In this document: positions 24,940-32,110 of the stretch, one piece after another
How the letters are laid out: each line of letters opens with the position of its first letter
Position numbering within the stretch: position 1 is the first letter of the stretch
Source: Hyphomicrobiales bacterium
GTDB lineage: Bacteria; Pseudomonadota; Alphaproteobacteria; Rhizobiales; Methyloligellaceae
Direction of reading: 5' to 3'
Assembly (NCBI GenBank): GCA_021775525.1
Contig: JAJFHQ010000092.1
Coordinates: 1-38,493, forward strand
Length of the DNA stretch: 38,493 nt
Program-made: the position numbers and the translations under genes
Notes under the pieces: generated by a model
What the model saw: only the letters and a program-made list of their open reading frames with translations
The model's database searches: none
Told to the model about the DNA's origin: nothing

Positions 24940-26026
24940 CGATCATTTCCGGATACAGCCCAAGCAATCCATCGAGGCTTGCCTCGCAAACGCCGCGCTC
25001 TGTAATAAGCCCGGTTACGAGGCGCGCAGGCGAGATATCAAACGCCGGGTTGGCCGCAGGGCTTCCCGGAGCGGCAATGTCCACCGTGATCACCTCGCCT
25101 TCGCTTGTGCGCCCGGTCATTTGCGTCACTTCTTCTGACCCTCGCTCCTCGATCGGGATTTCAAAACCGTCCTGAAGCGTCCAGTCAATGGTGGTATGGG
25201 GCAGTGCCACGTAGAACGGGATTTCGTTGTCGGCGGCCGCGAGCGCCTTGAGATAGGTACCGATCTTGTTGGCGACATCTCCATTGGCGGCTGTGCGGTC
25301 CGTACCGGTCATCACCAGGTCAACATCGCCGCGCTGCATGAGGTGTCCGCCCGCATTGTCGGCGATGATGGTGTGGGCAATGTCTTCATGACCCAACTCG
25401 AACGCGGTCAGTGCAGCGCCCTGGTTGCGGGGCCGGGTTTCATCTACCCACACATGGATGGCAATACCCGCTTCATGGGCCTGGTAAAGGGGTGACGTGG
25501 CCGTGCCCCAATCAACCGTCGCCAACCAGCCTGCATTGCAATGGGTCAGGACGTTGACCGGTTTGCCCTTCTTGCTCCGGGCAATTTCCTCAATGAGTTT
25601 GAGGCCGTGAACGCCGATCATGCGGCACATCTCCACGTCCTCGTCGCAAATTTCCGCCGCGCGTGCATAGGCTGCGATAACCCGCTTCTTGCGCGGCAGG
25701 TTTCGCACTGTGTGCAGCATCTCATCAACCGCCCAGCGCAGGTTGACCGCCGTTGGCCTGGTCGCCAGAAGCATGTCCGCCATAGCATCCAGATGAACGT
25801 CCGATGTATCCTCGCGAAGCGCCAGGCAGATGCCGTAAGCTGCCGTTGCGCCAATCAGAGGCGCACCTCGCACCAGCATATGCTTGATTGCATAGGCCGC
25901 ATCGTCAGCGCTTTTCAGCCCCTTGGTCTCAAAGCTGTGTGGAAGTTTGGTCTGGTCGATAATGCCGACCGTCCAGCCATCCTTATCAACCCAGATAGTG
26001 CGGAATTGTTTGCCGTCTATTTTCAT
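24929..26026 (-). CDS. mtnA: S-methyl-5-thioribose-1-phosphate isomerase
   Basis: Converts 5-methylthioribose-1-phosphate to the ribulose form; 365 residues, related to eIF2B subunits. Catalytic C163 in [11 protein letters not shown] and D243 in [12 protein letters not shown] are both present, spaced as in characterised MtnA. The [13 protein letters not shown] segment (53-65) is also typical. The enzyme also isomerises 5-deoxyribose-1-phosphate in the DHAP shunt. It lies between apt and the FucA-type aldolase, whose start it overlaps by 11 bases. Confidence 0.96.
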   Translation of the reverse strand: MKIDGKQFRTIWVDKDGWTVGIIDQTKLPHSFETKGLKSADDAAYAIKHMLVRGAPLIGATAAYGICLALREDTSDVHLDAMADMLLATRPTAVNLRWAVDEMLHTVRNLPRKKRVIAAYARAAEICDEDVEMCRMIGVHGLKLIEEIARSKKGKPVNVLTHCNAGWLATVDWGTATSPLYQAHEAGIAIHVWVDETRPRNQGAALTAFELGHEDIAHTIIADNAGGHLMQRGDVDLVMTGTDRTAANGDVANKIGTYLKALAAADNEIPFYVALPHTTIDWTLQDGFEIPIEERGSEEVTQMTGRTSEGEVITVDIAAPGSPAANPAFDISPARLVTGLITERGVCEASLDGLLGLYPEMIDDE

Positions 26027-26038
26027 GAGAGTGGCGCC

Positions 26039-26575
26039 TCAGTCCCCTTCGAACTCGATCAACGTATGGCAATCTATGCCAAGCGCCTCAACCCGTTTGC
26101 GGCCTTTAAGGTCTGGCAAGTCAATCACAAAAGCTGCAGCAATGATGTCCGCATCCAGTTTTTGCAGGAGTTTCACGGCTGCCTCTGCCGTACCACCCGT
26201 CGCAATCAGGTCATCCACCAGCAGGACGCGCTCGCCCTTTGTCACGGCATCATCGTGGATCTCGATGACATCCACGCCATATTCGAGTTCATAATCCTGG
26301 CCGATGGCCTTGGCCGGCAACTTACCCTTCTTGCGAATGGGTACGAAGCCGCAGCTCAGCCGGTCGGCAATGGCTCCCCCTAGGATAAACCCGCGCGCCT
26401 CGATGCCGGCAACCGCAGCAATGTTCTGGTCAGTGTAGGGCGCAGCTAACTGTTTTACGCACGCAGTCAGACCCGCGGCATCGCCCAGCAACGTGGTGAT
26501 GTCACGAAACAGGATGCCGGGCTTGGGATAGTCAGGAATGGTGCGTATGAGGGCGCGGAGATCGGTTTCAGTCAT
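26039..26575 (-). CDS. apt: Adenine phosphoribosyltransferase
   Basis: Combines adenine with PRPP to give AMP. About 178 residues from the ATG at 26575; the start at 26614 would overlap mtnP and add 13 non-conserved residues. The family opening IRTIPDYPKPGILFRDITTLL is intact. The PRPP loop VLLVDDLIATGGTA and the EARGF loop are present. Its place between mtnP and mtnA makes functional sense: it recaptures the adenine released by MtnP. Confidence 0.96.
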   Translation of the reverse strand: MTETDLRALIRTIPDYPKPGILFRDITTLLGDAAGLTACVKQLAAPYTDQNIAAVAGIEARGFILGGAIADRLSCGFVPIRKKGKLPAKAIGQDYELEYGVDVIEIHDDAVTKGERVLLVDDLIATGGTAEAAVKLLQKLDADIIAAAFVIDLPDLKGRKRVEALGIDCHTLIEFEGD

Positions 26576-26603
26576 TTTCCTGTATTCCTCTTCTTGCCTT
26601 TCT

Positions 26604-27473
26604 CTAAAGAACACGGCCCGCTACCGCATCCAGCTTGCTCATCAGTTCAGGGTCGCGCGCTTCTGGCGCCGTGATGATTGCGATATCCAGCGCCGTGTCG
26701 GAACCCACGGAGCAGGGCGAATGCTCACGTGGCATATCACTTGCCAGCCTGCCAATCAGGCGTGTGGCCTTGTCTACATTGTCATGCAGGGTCTGCAGCA
26801 ACACCTTGATGTCGATATCTTCATGATCTTCATGCCAGCAATCATAGTCCGTCACCATGGCAACCGTGGCGTAGCAAATCTCCGCTTCGCGGGCGAGCTT
26901 GGCCTCGGGCATATTGGTCATGCCAATGACATCGCAATTCCAGGAACGGTAGAGATGTGATTCCGCACGGGTTGAAAATTGCGGACCTTCCATGACGAGA
27001 TAAGTGCCTCCGCGCTGGTGCTCCAGCTTCTCAAGCTTTGCAGCCTTCTCAACTTCGTCTGCAAGTGCCGGGCTGATGGGGTCGGCAAATGCCACATGGG
27101 CCACGCAGCCCGGACCGAAAAAGCTTTTCTCACGCGCGAATGTCCGGTCGATAAACTGATCAACAATTACGAAAGTGCCTGGCTTGAGTTCTTCGCGAAA
27201 CGAGCCGCAGGCAGAGACGGATACGAGGTCCGTCACCCCGGCCCGCTTCATGGCATCAATATTGGCACGATAATTGATCTGGCTGGGCCCGATACGGTGG
27301 CCGCGCCCATGTCGTGGCAGGAACACCAGCGGCAACCCGTCAATCTCGCCAAATCCCAACTCATCCGACGGTTCGCCCCAGGGTGTGTGAATGCGCTTTG
27401 AACGCGTGTTCACCAGGCCCGGCAGGTCATACACACCGCTGCCGCCCATAATGCCAAGAACGGTTTTTGTCAT
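26604..27473 (-). CDS. mtnP: S-methyl-5'-thioadenosine phosphorylase
   Basis: A 289-residue purine nucleoside phosphorylase of the MTAP type, splitting 5'-methylthioadenosine with phosphate into adenine and methylthioribose-1-phosphate. Conserved parts seen are GIMGGSGVYDLPG, PRHGRGHRIGPSQINYRAN, the substrate-site segment MEGPQFSTRAES, and GMTNMPEAKLAREAE. It heads the mtnP-apt-mtnA-aldolase operon. MTAP-type enzymes also accept 5'-deoxyadenosine, which fits a shunt handling both SAM by-products. Confidence 0.96.
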   Translation of the reverse strand: MTKTVLGIMGGSGVYDLPGLVNTRSKRIHTPWGEPSDELGFGEIDGLPLVFLPRHGRGHRIGPSQINYRANIDAMKRAGVTDLVSVSACGSFREELKPGTFVIVDQFIDRTFAREKSFFGPGCVAHVAFADPISPALADEVEKAAKLEKLEHQRGGTYLVMEGPQFSTRAESHLYRSWNCDVIGMTNMPEAKLAREAEICYATVAMVTDYDCWHEDHEDIDIKVLLQTLHDNVDKATRLIGRLASDMPREHSPCSVGSDTALDIAIITAPEARDPELMSKLDAVAGRVL

Positions 27474-27497
27474 GCCCTATGCCCCCTGCCGCAAGCG

Positions 27498-28079
27498 CTA
27501 CTTCTTGACCTGTATATAGAACAACGCCCACGGCCAGTTTTGCTCTTCTTCTTCAGGTACTTTCTCCGCTGACGGGGTATGTATCATCCATAAGGGACCC
27601 TTGCCGCCAATGCCCAAAGGACGGCCGTCTATGCGTGTTGCCAGAATCCAGTCTTTTGCAACAATTTGTTCACCCGTCAAATCAACTGTGTAGCCATCAA
27701 GCGCACGGGTCTGGATCGATGCGCATTCAGCGCCAAGCGCCTTGAGGACGTCTCGCAACAGGGGTCCCTGAAATGTCACGGATGAGGAATATTGTGGCGG
27801 CTGGCATTTGATTTCCTTGATCGGGAATTCCTCAAGCATGGTGATGTCGAAGGCGAAGGCGCGCTTGAACTCGATCTCATGATATTTCATGAAACCGTCA
27901 AGCTTCGGGTCTGATGCCGCTCTGTTGGAAACGGCAATATCGCCGGTGAAAGTCAGGATCACGGCGCCCTTGGGCTTGCCCGATCTCTCCACCGCACAAG
28001 CTTGGGTGTCATGCATCAGGGCAAAGGCTGAAGCGCCCATGGCCGTCAGAAGGGATCGCCTGGACCAGGAAAACAACAT
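27498..28079 (-). CDS. Small exported molybdopterin-binding-domain-like protein
   Basis: A 193-residue periplasmic protein. The N-terminus has RR followed by a hydrophobic run (SWSRRSLLTAMGASAFALM), a Tat-like or Sec signal. The mature part resembles the short sulfite-oxidase-fold (oxidoreductase molybdopterin-binding) proteins of alphaproteobacteria: FTGDI near the start, FQGPLLRDVLKALGAE (103-118), YTVDL and RPLGIGGKGPLWMI. In such short members molybdenum binding is not demonstrated. C92 is the only Cys in the domain near where a Mo ligand might lie. It lies 24 bases upstream of mtnP, possibly cotranscribed, with no obvious pathway link. Confidence 0.75.
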   Translation of the reverse strand: MLFSWSRRSLLTAMGASAFALMHDTQACAVERSGKPKGAVILTFTGDIAVSNRAASDPKLDGFMKYHEIEFKRAFAFDITMLEEFPIKEIKCQPPQYSSSVTFQGPLLRDVLKALGAECASIQTRALDGYTVDLTGEQIVAKDWILATRIDGRPLGIGGKGPLWMIHTPSAEKVPEEEEQNWPWALFYIQVKK

Positions 28080-28269
28080 GTCCTCACCTCACCTTACTTA
28101 TCAATCTGACCGAATGACCTGAAATCGCCCTTGCAGCGTGAGATTAGCCGCCTGCACAATTCTTCCAAAGGAATAATTCTTCTGCTCAAGCGCCTCTGGC
28201 CGCAATGGGCGGGGAATGGTAGCCCTAGGACCCACCCGCGCACACTGCCCCTTCATCCGGAGACCTCCC

Positions 28270-28869
28270 ATGACGCAGATCGATTACTATTTCACGCTCA
28301 ATTCACCCTGGTCCTACATGGGCGGGGAACGCCTTGCGAAATTGGCAAAGGAACACGGCGCCACTGTCACTACCAGGCCGGCCCAGATGGGCGTGATTTT
28401 CGCACAAACTGGAGGACTGCCACTGCCCAAACGCGCACCCGCGCGCCAGGCCTATCGCCTCGTGGACATGAAACGCTGGGTGGCGCACCTCGGCATTCCT
28501 TTTTTGCAGGAACCTGAGTTTTTCCCTCATGATGAAACAGAGGGGGTGCGGCTCGTCATTGCCGCCCAGGAAACCGGTGGAGATGCGCTGAGGCTAGCCA
28601 CCGAGATTGGCCGCTCGCTATGGGAGTTGAATGAGGATCCTGCCGACGCCGGTGTCCAGAATGAAGCCGCCGCCCGCGCAGGGCTGGATGCAGATACGCT
28701 TCGAGGTTCAATGTCGCTTGAAGAAGCAGCGAACATCTGGACGAAAAACACCGAAAATGCCCTGGCTCGGGGCGCGTTCGGTGCGCCTTCATATGTCATC
28801 GAGGGTGAGGTTTTCTGGGGCCAGGACCGGCTGGATTTTGTCGAGCGAAAGCTCGTTGGGCAAAGCTAA
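28270..28869 (+). CDS. 2-hydroxychromene-2-carboxylate isomerase / DsbA-family thioredoxin-fold protein
   Basis: A 199-residue GST-kappa/DsbA-fold protein of the HCCA isomerase family, which uses glutathione in naphthalene degradation, though most members have unknown substrates. The N-terminus YYFTLNSPWSYMGG carries the Ser of the S-P-W motif at the glutathione site, and the C-terminus has the cis-Pro region FGAPSYVIEGEVFWGQDRLDFV. The ATG at 28270 follows GGAGA and is preferred to an upstream in-frame start at 28216. No aromatic catabolic genes are adjacent. Confidence 0.88.
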   Translation: MTQIDYYFTLNSPWSYMGGERLAKLAKEHGATVTTRPAQMGVIFAQTGGLPLPKRAPARQAYRLVDMKRWVAHLGIPFLQEPEFFPHDETEGVRLVIAAQETGGDALRLATEIGRSLWELNEDPADAGVQNEAAARAGLDADTLRGSMSLEEAANIWTKNTENALARGAFGAPSYVIEGEVFWGQDRLDFVERKLVGQS

Positions 28870-28870
28870 C

Positions 28871-28901
28871 GCATCTAAATTCTCATGGGTGCCGTTACTG
28901 G
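28871..28901 (+). promoter_or_regulatory. Two-block promoter-like element before the MXKDX gene
   Basis: Block 1 GCATCTAAATTCT (28871-28883) and block 2 CCGTTACTGG (28892-28901) are 8 bases apart. The same arrangement precedes msrB (29388-29418): block 1 matches 11 of 13, block 2 10 of 10, and the 8-base spacer is unrelated. CGTT lies 17 bases after GCATC, the spacing of ECF-sigma promoters such as the alphaproteobacterial GGAAC-N16/17-CGTT type. The element ends 41 bases before the ATG. Confidence 0.55.
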
Positions 28902-28942
28902 AAGGCATAGAAGCGATTCAAACGCCTTTTCAGGAGGAACTC

Positions 28943-29260
28943 ATGTCAAAACGCACTCTTACCCTATCCGTACTTGCGGCTTCAATCATGCTGGCCGGCC
29001 CGGCTTTCGCCATGGACAAGAAAAAAGACGCCATGATGAAAGACGAGATGATGAAAAAAGAAGCCATGATGAAACATGACGCCATGGTGAAGGACTGCGC
29101 GGCCATGAAAAAAGATGCCATGATGAAGAAAGATGGCATGAAAAAAGACACCATGATGTCAAAAGAAGACAAGATGAAACATGACGCCATGGCGAAGGAC
29201 TGCGCGGCCATGGAAAAAGACGCCATGATGAAAAAAGACACCATGATGAAGAAGAACTAA
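28943..29260 (+). CDS. Methionine-rich MXKDX-repeat secreted protein
   Basis: A 105-residue protein behind a perfect AGGAGG. Residues 1-23 are a Sec signal peptide (ending PAFA). The 82-residue mature part has 21 methionines by my count, plus many Lys and Asp, in short repeats such as KDAMMK, matching the 'pentapeptide MXKDX repeat' protein type. It has two Cys (C52, C87) in duplicated DCAAM contexts. A longer in-frame ORF from 28631 lies inside the isomerase gene and is not the real start. MsrB and MsrA with export signals follow. By analogy with Met-rich MrpX, which is paired with an Msr in perchlorate reducers, it may act as a sacrificial oxidant scavenger; this is inference. Confidence 0.88.
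   Translation: MSKRTLTLSVLAASIMLAGPAFAMDKKKDAMMKDEMMKKEAMMKHDAMVKDCAAMKKDAMMKKDGMKKDTMMSKEDKMKHDAMAKDCAAMEKDAMMKKDTMMKKN
29069..29239 (+). repeat. Internal direct duplication in the MXKDX gene
   Basis: A 66-base unit at 29069-29134 recurs at 29174-29239, offset by 105 bases (35 codons), with 5 mismatches by eye. It encodes MKHDAM-x-KDCAAM-x-KDAMMKKD. Several mismatches are synonymous (GAT/GAC, AAG/AAA), pointing to selection on the peptide after duplication. Confidence 0.85.
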
Positions 29261-29277
29261 CTCGAGCTCCCAGAGAT

Positions 29278-29345
29278 GCTGGCCGGGCCGAATACACACT
29301 GAGGCGGCCGGCCAGCACAAAGGCCCCGCCCCGGCGGGGCCTTTT
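29278..29345 (+). terminator. Stem-loop followed by Rho-independent terminator after the MXKDX gene
   Basis: A first hairpin pairs GCTGGCCGG (29278-29286) with CCGGCCAGC (29308-29316). A second, AAAGGCCCCGCC (29319-29330) with GGCGGGGCCTTT (29333-29344), ends in a short T run and is a strong intrinsic terminator. It isolates the Met-rich gene from msrB, so the two need separate promoters, consistent with the repeated upstream element. Confidence 0.85.
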
Positions 29346-29387
29346 CATTTGTGGCCAAGCTGAGCCATACTTCCCGCAGTGTCGCGT

Positions 29388-29418
29388 GCATCCAAAGTCT
29401 TCGCCCGCCCGTTACTGG
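29388..29418 (+). promoter_or_regulatory. Second copy of the two-block element, before msrB
   Basis: GCATCCAAAGTCT (29388-29400) and CCGTTACTGG (29409-29418) lie 8 bases apart, mirroring the element before the MXKDX gene. It ends 45 bases before the msrB ATG, nearly the same distance as the first copy. A shared sigma factor or activator is the simplest explanation. Confidence 0.55.
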
Positions 29419-29463
29419 TATCAGAAGACAAAGATCAGCCCTCACCACAGGAGGCCTTCAAAC

Positions 29464-29970
29464 ATGGATCAGACAAAGAGACAGTTTCTGCAAATACTTG
29501 GCGCCGGTGCCGTGCTTGCCATGGCCGGCGCGAGCAGCATGATGACCGGAGCAGGCAACGTGATGGCCGCAACGATTACCAAACTCAAACTGAGTGATGC
29601 AGAGTGGCGCAAGCGCCTAAGCGCGGCGCGCTATAATATCCTTCGCAAGGAAGGTACGGAGCGTGCTTTTTCCAGCCCGCTGGACAAAGAAAAACGTGCC
29701 GGAATTTTTCACTGCGCCGGCTGTGACCTGGCGCTGTTTGACAGCAGCACCAAATATGACAGCCGTACCGGCTGGCCGAGCTTTTTCCGGGCTATCTCGG
29801 GTCACGTGGAAACCAAGACGGATTTCAAACTCCTCTTTCCACGCACCGAATATCACTGCGCGCGTTGCGAAGGGCATCAGGGTCATATCTTTAACGATGG
29901 CCCCAAGCCCACCGGCAAACGCTATTGCAACAATGGCCTTGCCCTAACCTTCAAGCCGAAAACGGCCTGA
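29464..29970 (+). CDS. msrB: Exported peptide-methionine (R)-S-oxide reductase
   Basis: MsrB of 168 residues, reducing the R form of methionine sulfoxide in proteins. The N-terminus TKRQFLQILGAGAVLAMAG is a signal sequence (Tat-like with KR instead of RR, or Sec), so it acts in the periplasm. The catalytic domain (about 40-166) has zinc ligands C84, C87, C132 and C135 and the nucleophile C155 in KRYCNNGLAL. The usual RYCxNS reads NNG here, a small deviation. AGGAGG sits eight bases before the ATG; an upstream frame from 29386 is not needed. msrA follows after 52 bases. Confidence 0.95.
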   Translation: MDQTKRQFLQILGAGAVLAMAGASSMMTGAGNVMAATITKLKLSDAEWRKRLSAARYNILRKEGTERAFSSPLDKEKRAGIFHCAGCDLALFDSSTKYDSRTGWPSFFRAISGHVETKTDFKLLFPRTEYHCARCEGHQGHIFNDGPKPTGKRYCNNGLALTFKPKTA

Positions 29971-30022
29971 GCCGACAGCGCGAACATATAAACATTCCCG
30001 ATCAACGGACTGGAGTTCCCCC

Positions 30023-30646
30023 ATGCCCCGTTCACTGCTTTTGACTTTTACTGCGCTCGTCGCGGTCCTGCTTGCTGGAATTACAACCCCCATCCATGCT
30101 GCTGTAAAAAGCAAGGTGGCTATCTTCGCCGGCGGCTGCTTCTGGTGTGTTGAATCCGACTTTGACAAGGTGGCCGGTGTCCTCAGCACCACGTCGGGCT
30201 ATATCGGCGGCAGCGCCAAGACTGCGTCCTACAAGACTATTTCCGGTGGCGGCACCGGGCACTATGAAGCCGTGAAGATTGTCTACAACCCTGACAAAGT
30301 GAGCTATGACCGGCTGCTTCACGTATTCTGGCGCAGCGTCGACCCGACCGACGCGGGTGGTCAGTTCTGTGACCGGGGCGCCAGCTACAAGACAGGCGTA
30401 TTTGTTGCCAACGACGCCGAGCGGAACATTGCGTTGGCATCAAAGAAGAAGGCCGCAGCGGTCCTGGGCACAAACATTGTGACACCGATCGTCAAAGCCG
30501 GTGCGTTCTACAAGGCTGAAGGCTATCACCAGAATTATTACACCCGGAACCCAGTCCGCTACAAAGTTTACCGCTATGGCTGCGGACGCGATGCCCGGAT
30601 CAAGGAAATATGGGGAAGCCAAGCCCACGCCGGTATCAAGCACTAG
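30023..30646 (+). CDS. msrA: Exported peptide-methionine (S)-S-oxide reductase
   Basis: MsrA of 207 residues, reducing S-methionine sulfoxide. Residues 1-26 form a Sec signal peptide (LLLTFTALVAVLLAGITTPIHAA), placing the enzyme in the periplasm. The active site GGCFWC (37-42) has nucleophile C39; GYIGG and GHYEAVKIVYNP follow. The recycling cysteine is probably the one in YRYGCGRD near the C-terminus. GGAG lies eight bases before the ATG. With msrB it can reduce both sulfoxide diastereomers outside the cytoplasm; no dedicated reductant (MsrQ, TlpA or CcdA type) is seen next to it. Confidence 0.96.
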   Translation: MPRSLLLTFTALVAVLLAGITTPIHAAVKSKVAIFAGGCFWCVESDFDKVAGVLSTTSGYIGGSAKTASYKTISGGGTGHYEAVKIVYNPDKVSYDRLLHVFWRSVDPTDAGGQFCDRGASYKTGVFVANDAERNIALASKKKAAAVLGTNIVTPIVKAGAFYKAEGYHQNYYTRNPVRYKVYRYGCGRDARIKEIWGSQAHAGIKH

Positions 30647-30676
30647 GACCACCAGAGCAGGAAGTGCCAGAGTTTG

Positions 30677-30692
30677 CCCGGTCACAACCGGG
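30677..30692 (+). other. Short hairpin between msrA and the membrane-protein gene
   Basis: CCCGGT-CACA-ACCGGG is a perfect 6-base stem without a T tract. Downstream, GTTAC (30705-30709) and GTAAC (30725-30729) form a second inverted pair. They may be an attenuator or regulatory site; evidence is weak. Confidence 0.25.
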
Positions 30693-30782
30693 TGAGCTGG
30701 TGTGGTTACGCACCCGCATCCGGGGTAACGTCACGTGGGCAATCACACTGCCATATCGTGACCACCCTGGAGATTGGGTTAG

Positions 30783-31190
30783 ATGACGCTCGAGGAACAC
30801 ATCGCAAACGGACCGACCTGGGTCTATATCTGGGTCATGTGGATGGGCATCATAAATGTTGCCGCGGTCCTTTTCCTTATACGCAGAACAGACGGCAAAT
30901 TTCGTATTGGCCATATTGAGGCTGTCGCCATTCTTGCAACCATGGGCGTGATGGCCACGTTTATGGGTTGGCTGTTTGACCAGGTTGGGTATGTGCGTCT
31001 TCTCGGATTGCCTCATATGCTGTTCTGGACACCACTGGCGATCTATCTATGGAAGCGTCTCAACCACCACTCGCAAACTTCAGTCTTCGGGATTTATCTG
31101 AGGGTCCTGCTTGCAACGATCACGATATCTCTTGTCATCGATTATATAGACGTTGGACGATATCTGGCTGGTGACGGAGCTTTGACCTGA
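30783..31190 (+). CDS. Four-helix inner-membrane protein, function unknown
   Basis: A 135-residue hydrophobic protein with four predicted membrane segments: about 13-33, 44-63, 71-90 and 102-122. The start ATG has GGAG about nine bases upstream. Polar features include H79 in LPHMLFWTP, E46 in HIEAVAI and D120/D123 near the last helix. I know it only as an uncharacterised type found in alphaproteobacteria. It is 136 bases after msrA on the same strand and ends at a strong terminator, so it could be part of the Msr group, perhaps handling electron delivery. That is speculative. Confidence 0.75.
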   Translation: MTLEEHIANGPTWVYIWVMWMGIINVAAVLFLIRRTDGKFRIGHIEAVAILATMGVMATFMGWLFDQVGYVRLLGLPHMLFWTPLAIYLWKRLNHHSQTSVFGIYLRVLLATITISLVIDYIDVGRYLAGDGALT

Positions 31191-31234
31191 GCTGCTGATT
31201 GAGGCGATTACACTTTGTAATTCAGACACAATGC

Positions 31235-31262
31235 AAAAAGGCCCCGCTGATGGGGCCTTTTT
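31235..31262. terminator. Bidirectional Rho-independent terminator
   Basis: AAAAAGGCCCC (31235-31245) pairs perfectly with GGGGCCTTTTT (31252-31262) around a 6-base loop. T runs lie on both strands. It separates the msr/membrane-protein genes (plus) from the petABC operon (minus). Confidence 0.9.
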
Positions 31263-31286
31263 CTTGTCCACGTTCTTGCCTGATGT

Positions 31287-32090
31287 TTAATGCTTCAAGC
31301 GACTCCAGATCCTGCGCTTGGCGAGATAAAGAAGACCTGAGAGCAGCAGCAGGTAGATCATGAAACGGAAGCCGAGCTTGTGGCGCTCTTCAAGCTTCGG
31401 TTCAGCTGCCCACATCAGAAAGGCAGAAACGTCCTTGGCGTGATTATCAAGGGTTGGCTTGGTGCCATCGCTATATTCGACCGACTCCTCGCTGAGCGGG
31501 GCGGCCATGGCGATCTGGTGACCCGGAAAGACATCATTATAGCTCATGCCTTCTGACACTTTCATCTTTTCGGGTGGCTCCTTGTAGCCAACCATCAAGG
31601 CGTAGATGTAATCCGGCCCGCCCACGCGCGCCTTGGCCATGAGTGACAAATCAGGGGGGTTAGCGCCATTGTTGGCAGCACGCGCTGCATTCTCGTTCGG
31701 GAACGGGGAGACGAACGCGTCCGACGGCTTGCCGGGACGCTCAAACATCTCACCTTCCTCGTTGGGACCATCCTTCACTTCAACCTCGGCTGCCAAAGCT
31801 TTCACTTCCGCTTCGCCGAACTCCGGGCCGCCGGCTTCGCCGAGATTTCGGAAATGCAACTGGCGCAACCCGTGACACCCCGAGCAGACTTCCTTGTAAA
31901 CCTTGAAGCCACGTTGAAGCTGCCCACGGTCAAAAGTGCCGAACGGACCGGAAAAGCTCCAGCTCTGGGCCTTGATTTCAGGCAAGTCACCGGCAGATTG
32001 CGCGGGCGAGTGGCCGAGCGTAACACCCAGAAGCGTGATACTCACAATCCTTGCGGCATGTTTCACGAATGATGATGTGATCATCTTCAT
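31287..32090 (-). CDS. petC: Cytochrome c1 of the bc1 complex
   Basis: The c-type haem subunit that takes electrons from the Rieske protein. About 267 residues, with an N-terminal signal peptide, haem-binding CSGCH (C69/C72/H73 from this start), the axial-Met region GHQIAMAAPLSEE and a C-terminal anchor FMIYLLLLSGLLYLAKRR. I chose the ATG at 32090 because GGGAGAA precedes it. The ATG at 32114 overlaps the petB stop (ATGA) and is a plausible coupled alternative, adding eight residues. Third gene of the operon. Confidence 0.95.
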   Translation of the reverse strand: MKMITSSFVKHAARIVSITLLGVTLGHSPAQSAGDLPEIKAQSWSFSGPFGTFDRGQLQRGFKVYKEVCSGCHGLRQLHFRNLGEAGGPEFGEAEVKALAAEVEVKDGPNEEGEMFERPGKPSDAFVSPFPNENAARAANNGANPPDLSLMAKARVGGPDYIYALMVGYKEPPEKMKVSEGMSYNDVFPGHQIAMAAPLSEESVEYSDGTKPTLDNHAKDVSAFLMWAAEPKLEERHKLGFRFMIYLLLLSGLLYLAKRRIWSRLKH

Positions 32091-32110
32091 GGCTCTTTCT
32101 CCCATCACCG

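Noticed and set aside
25541..26383. Long open frame (280 codons) on the plus strand opposite mtnA and apt
   Set aside because: It runs antisense across two well-defined enzymes and its translation shows no family pattern; it is a high-GC shadow frame.
29041..29245. Short repeated DNA in the MXKDX gene as a CRISPR-like array
   Set aside because: The repeats are in frame, encode a signal-peptide protein and have no unique spacers of constant length.
28631..29260. A single 209-residue protein ending in the MXKDX repeats
   Set aside because: Its first 100 residues overlap the isomerase gene out of frame; the AGGAGG and signal peptide at 28943 mark the true start.
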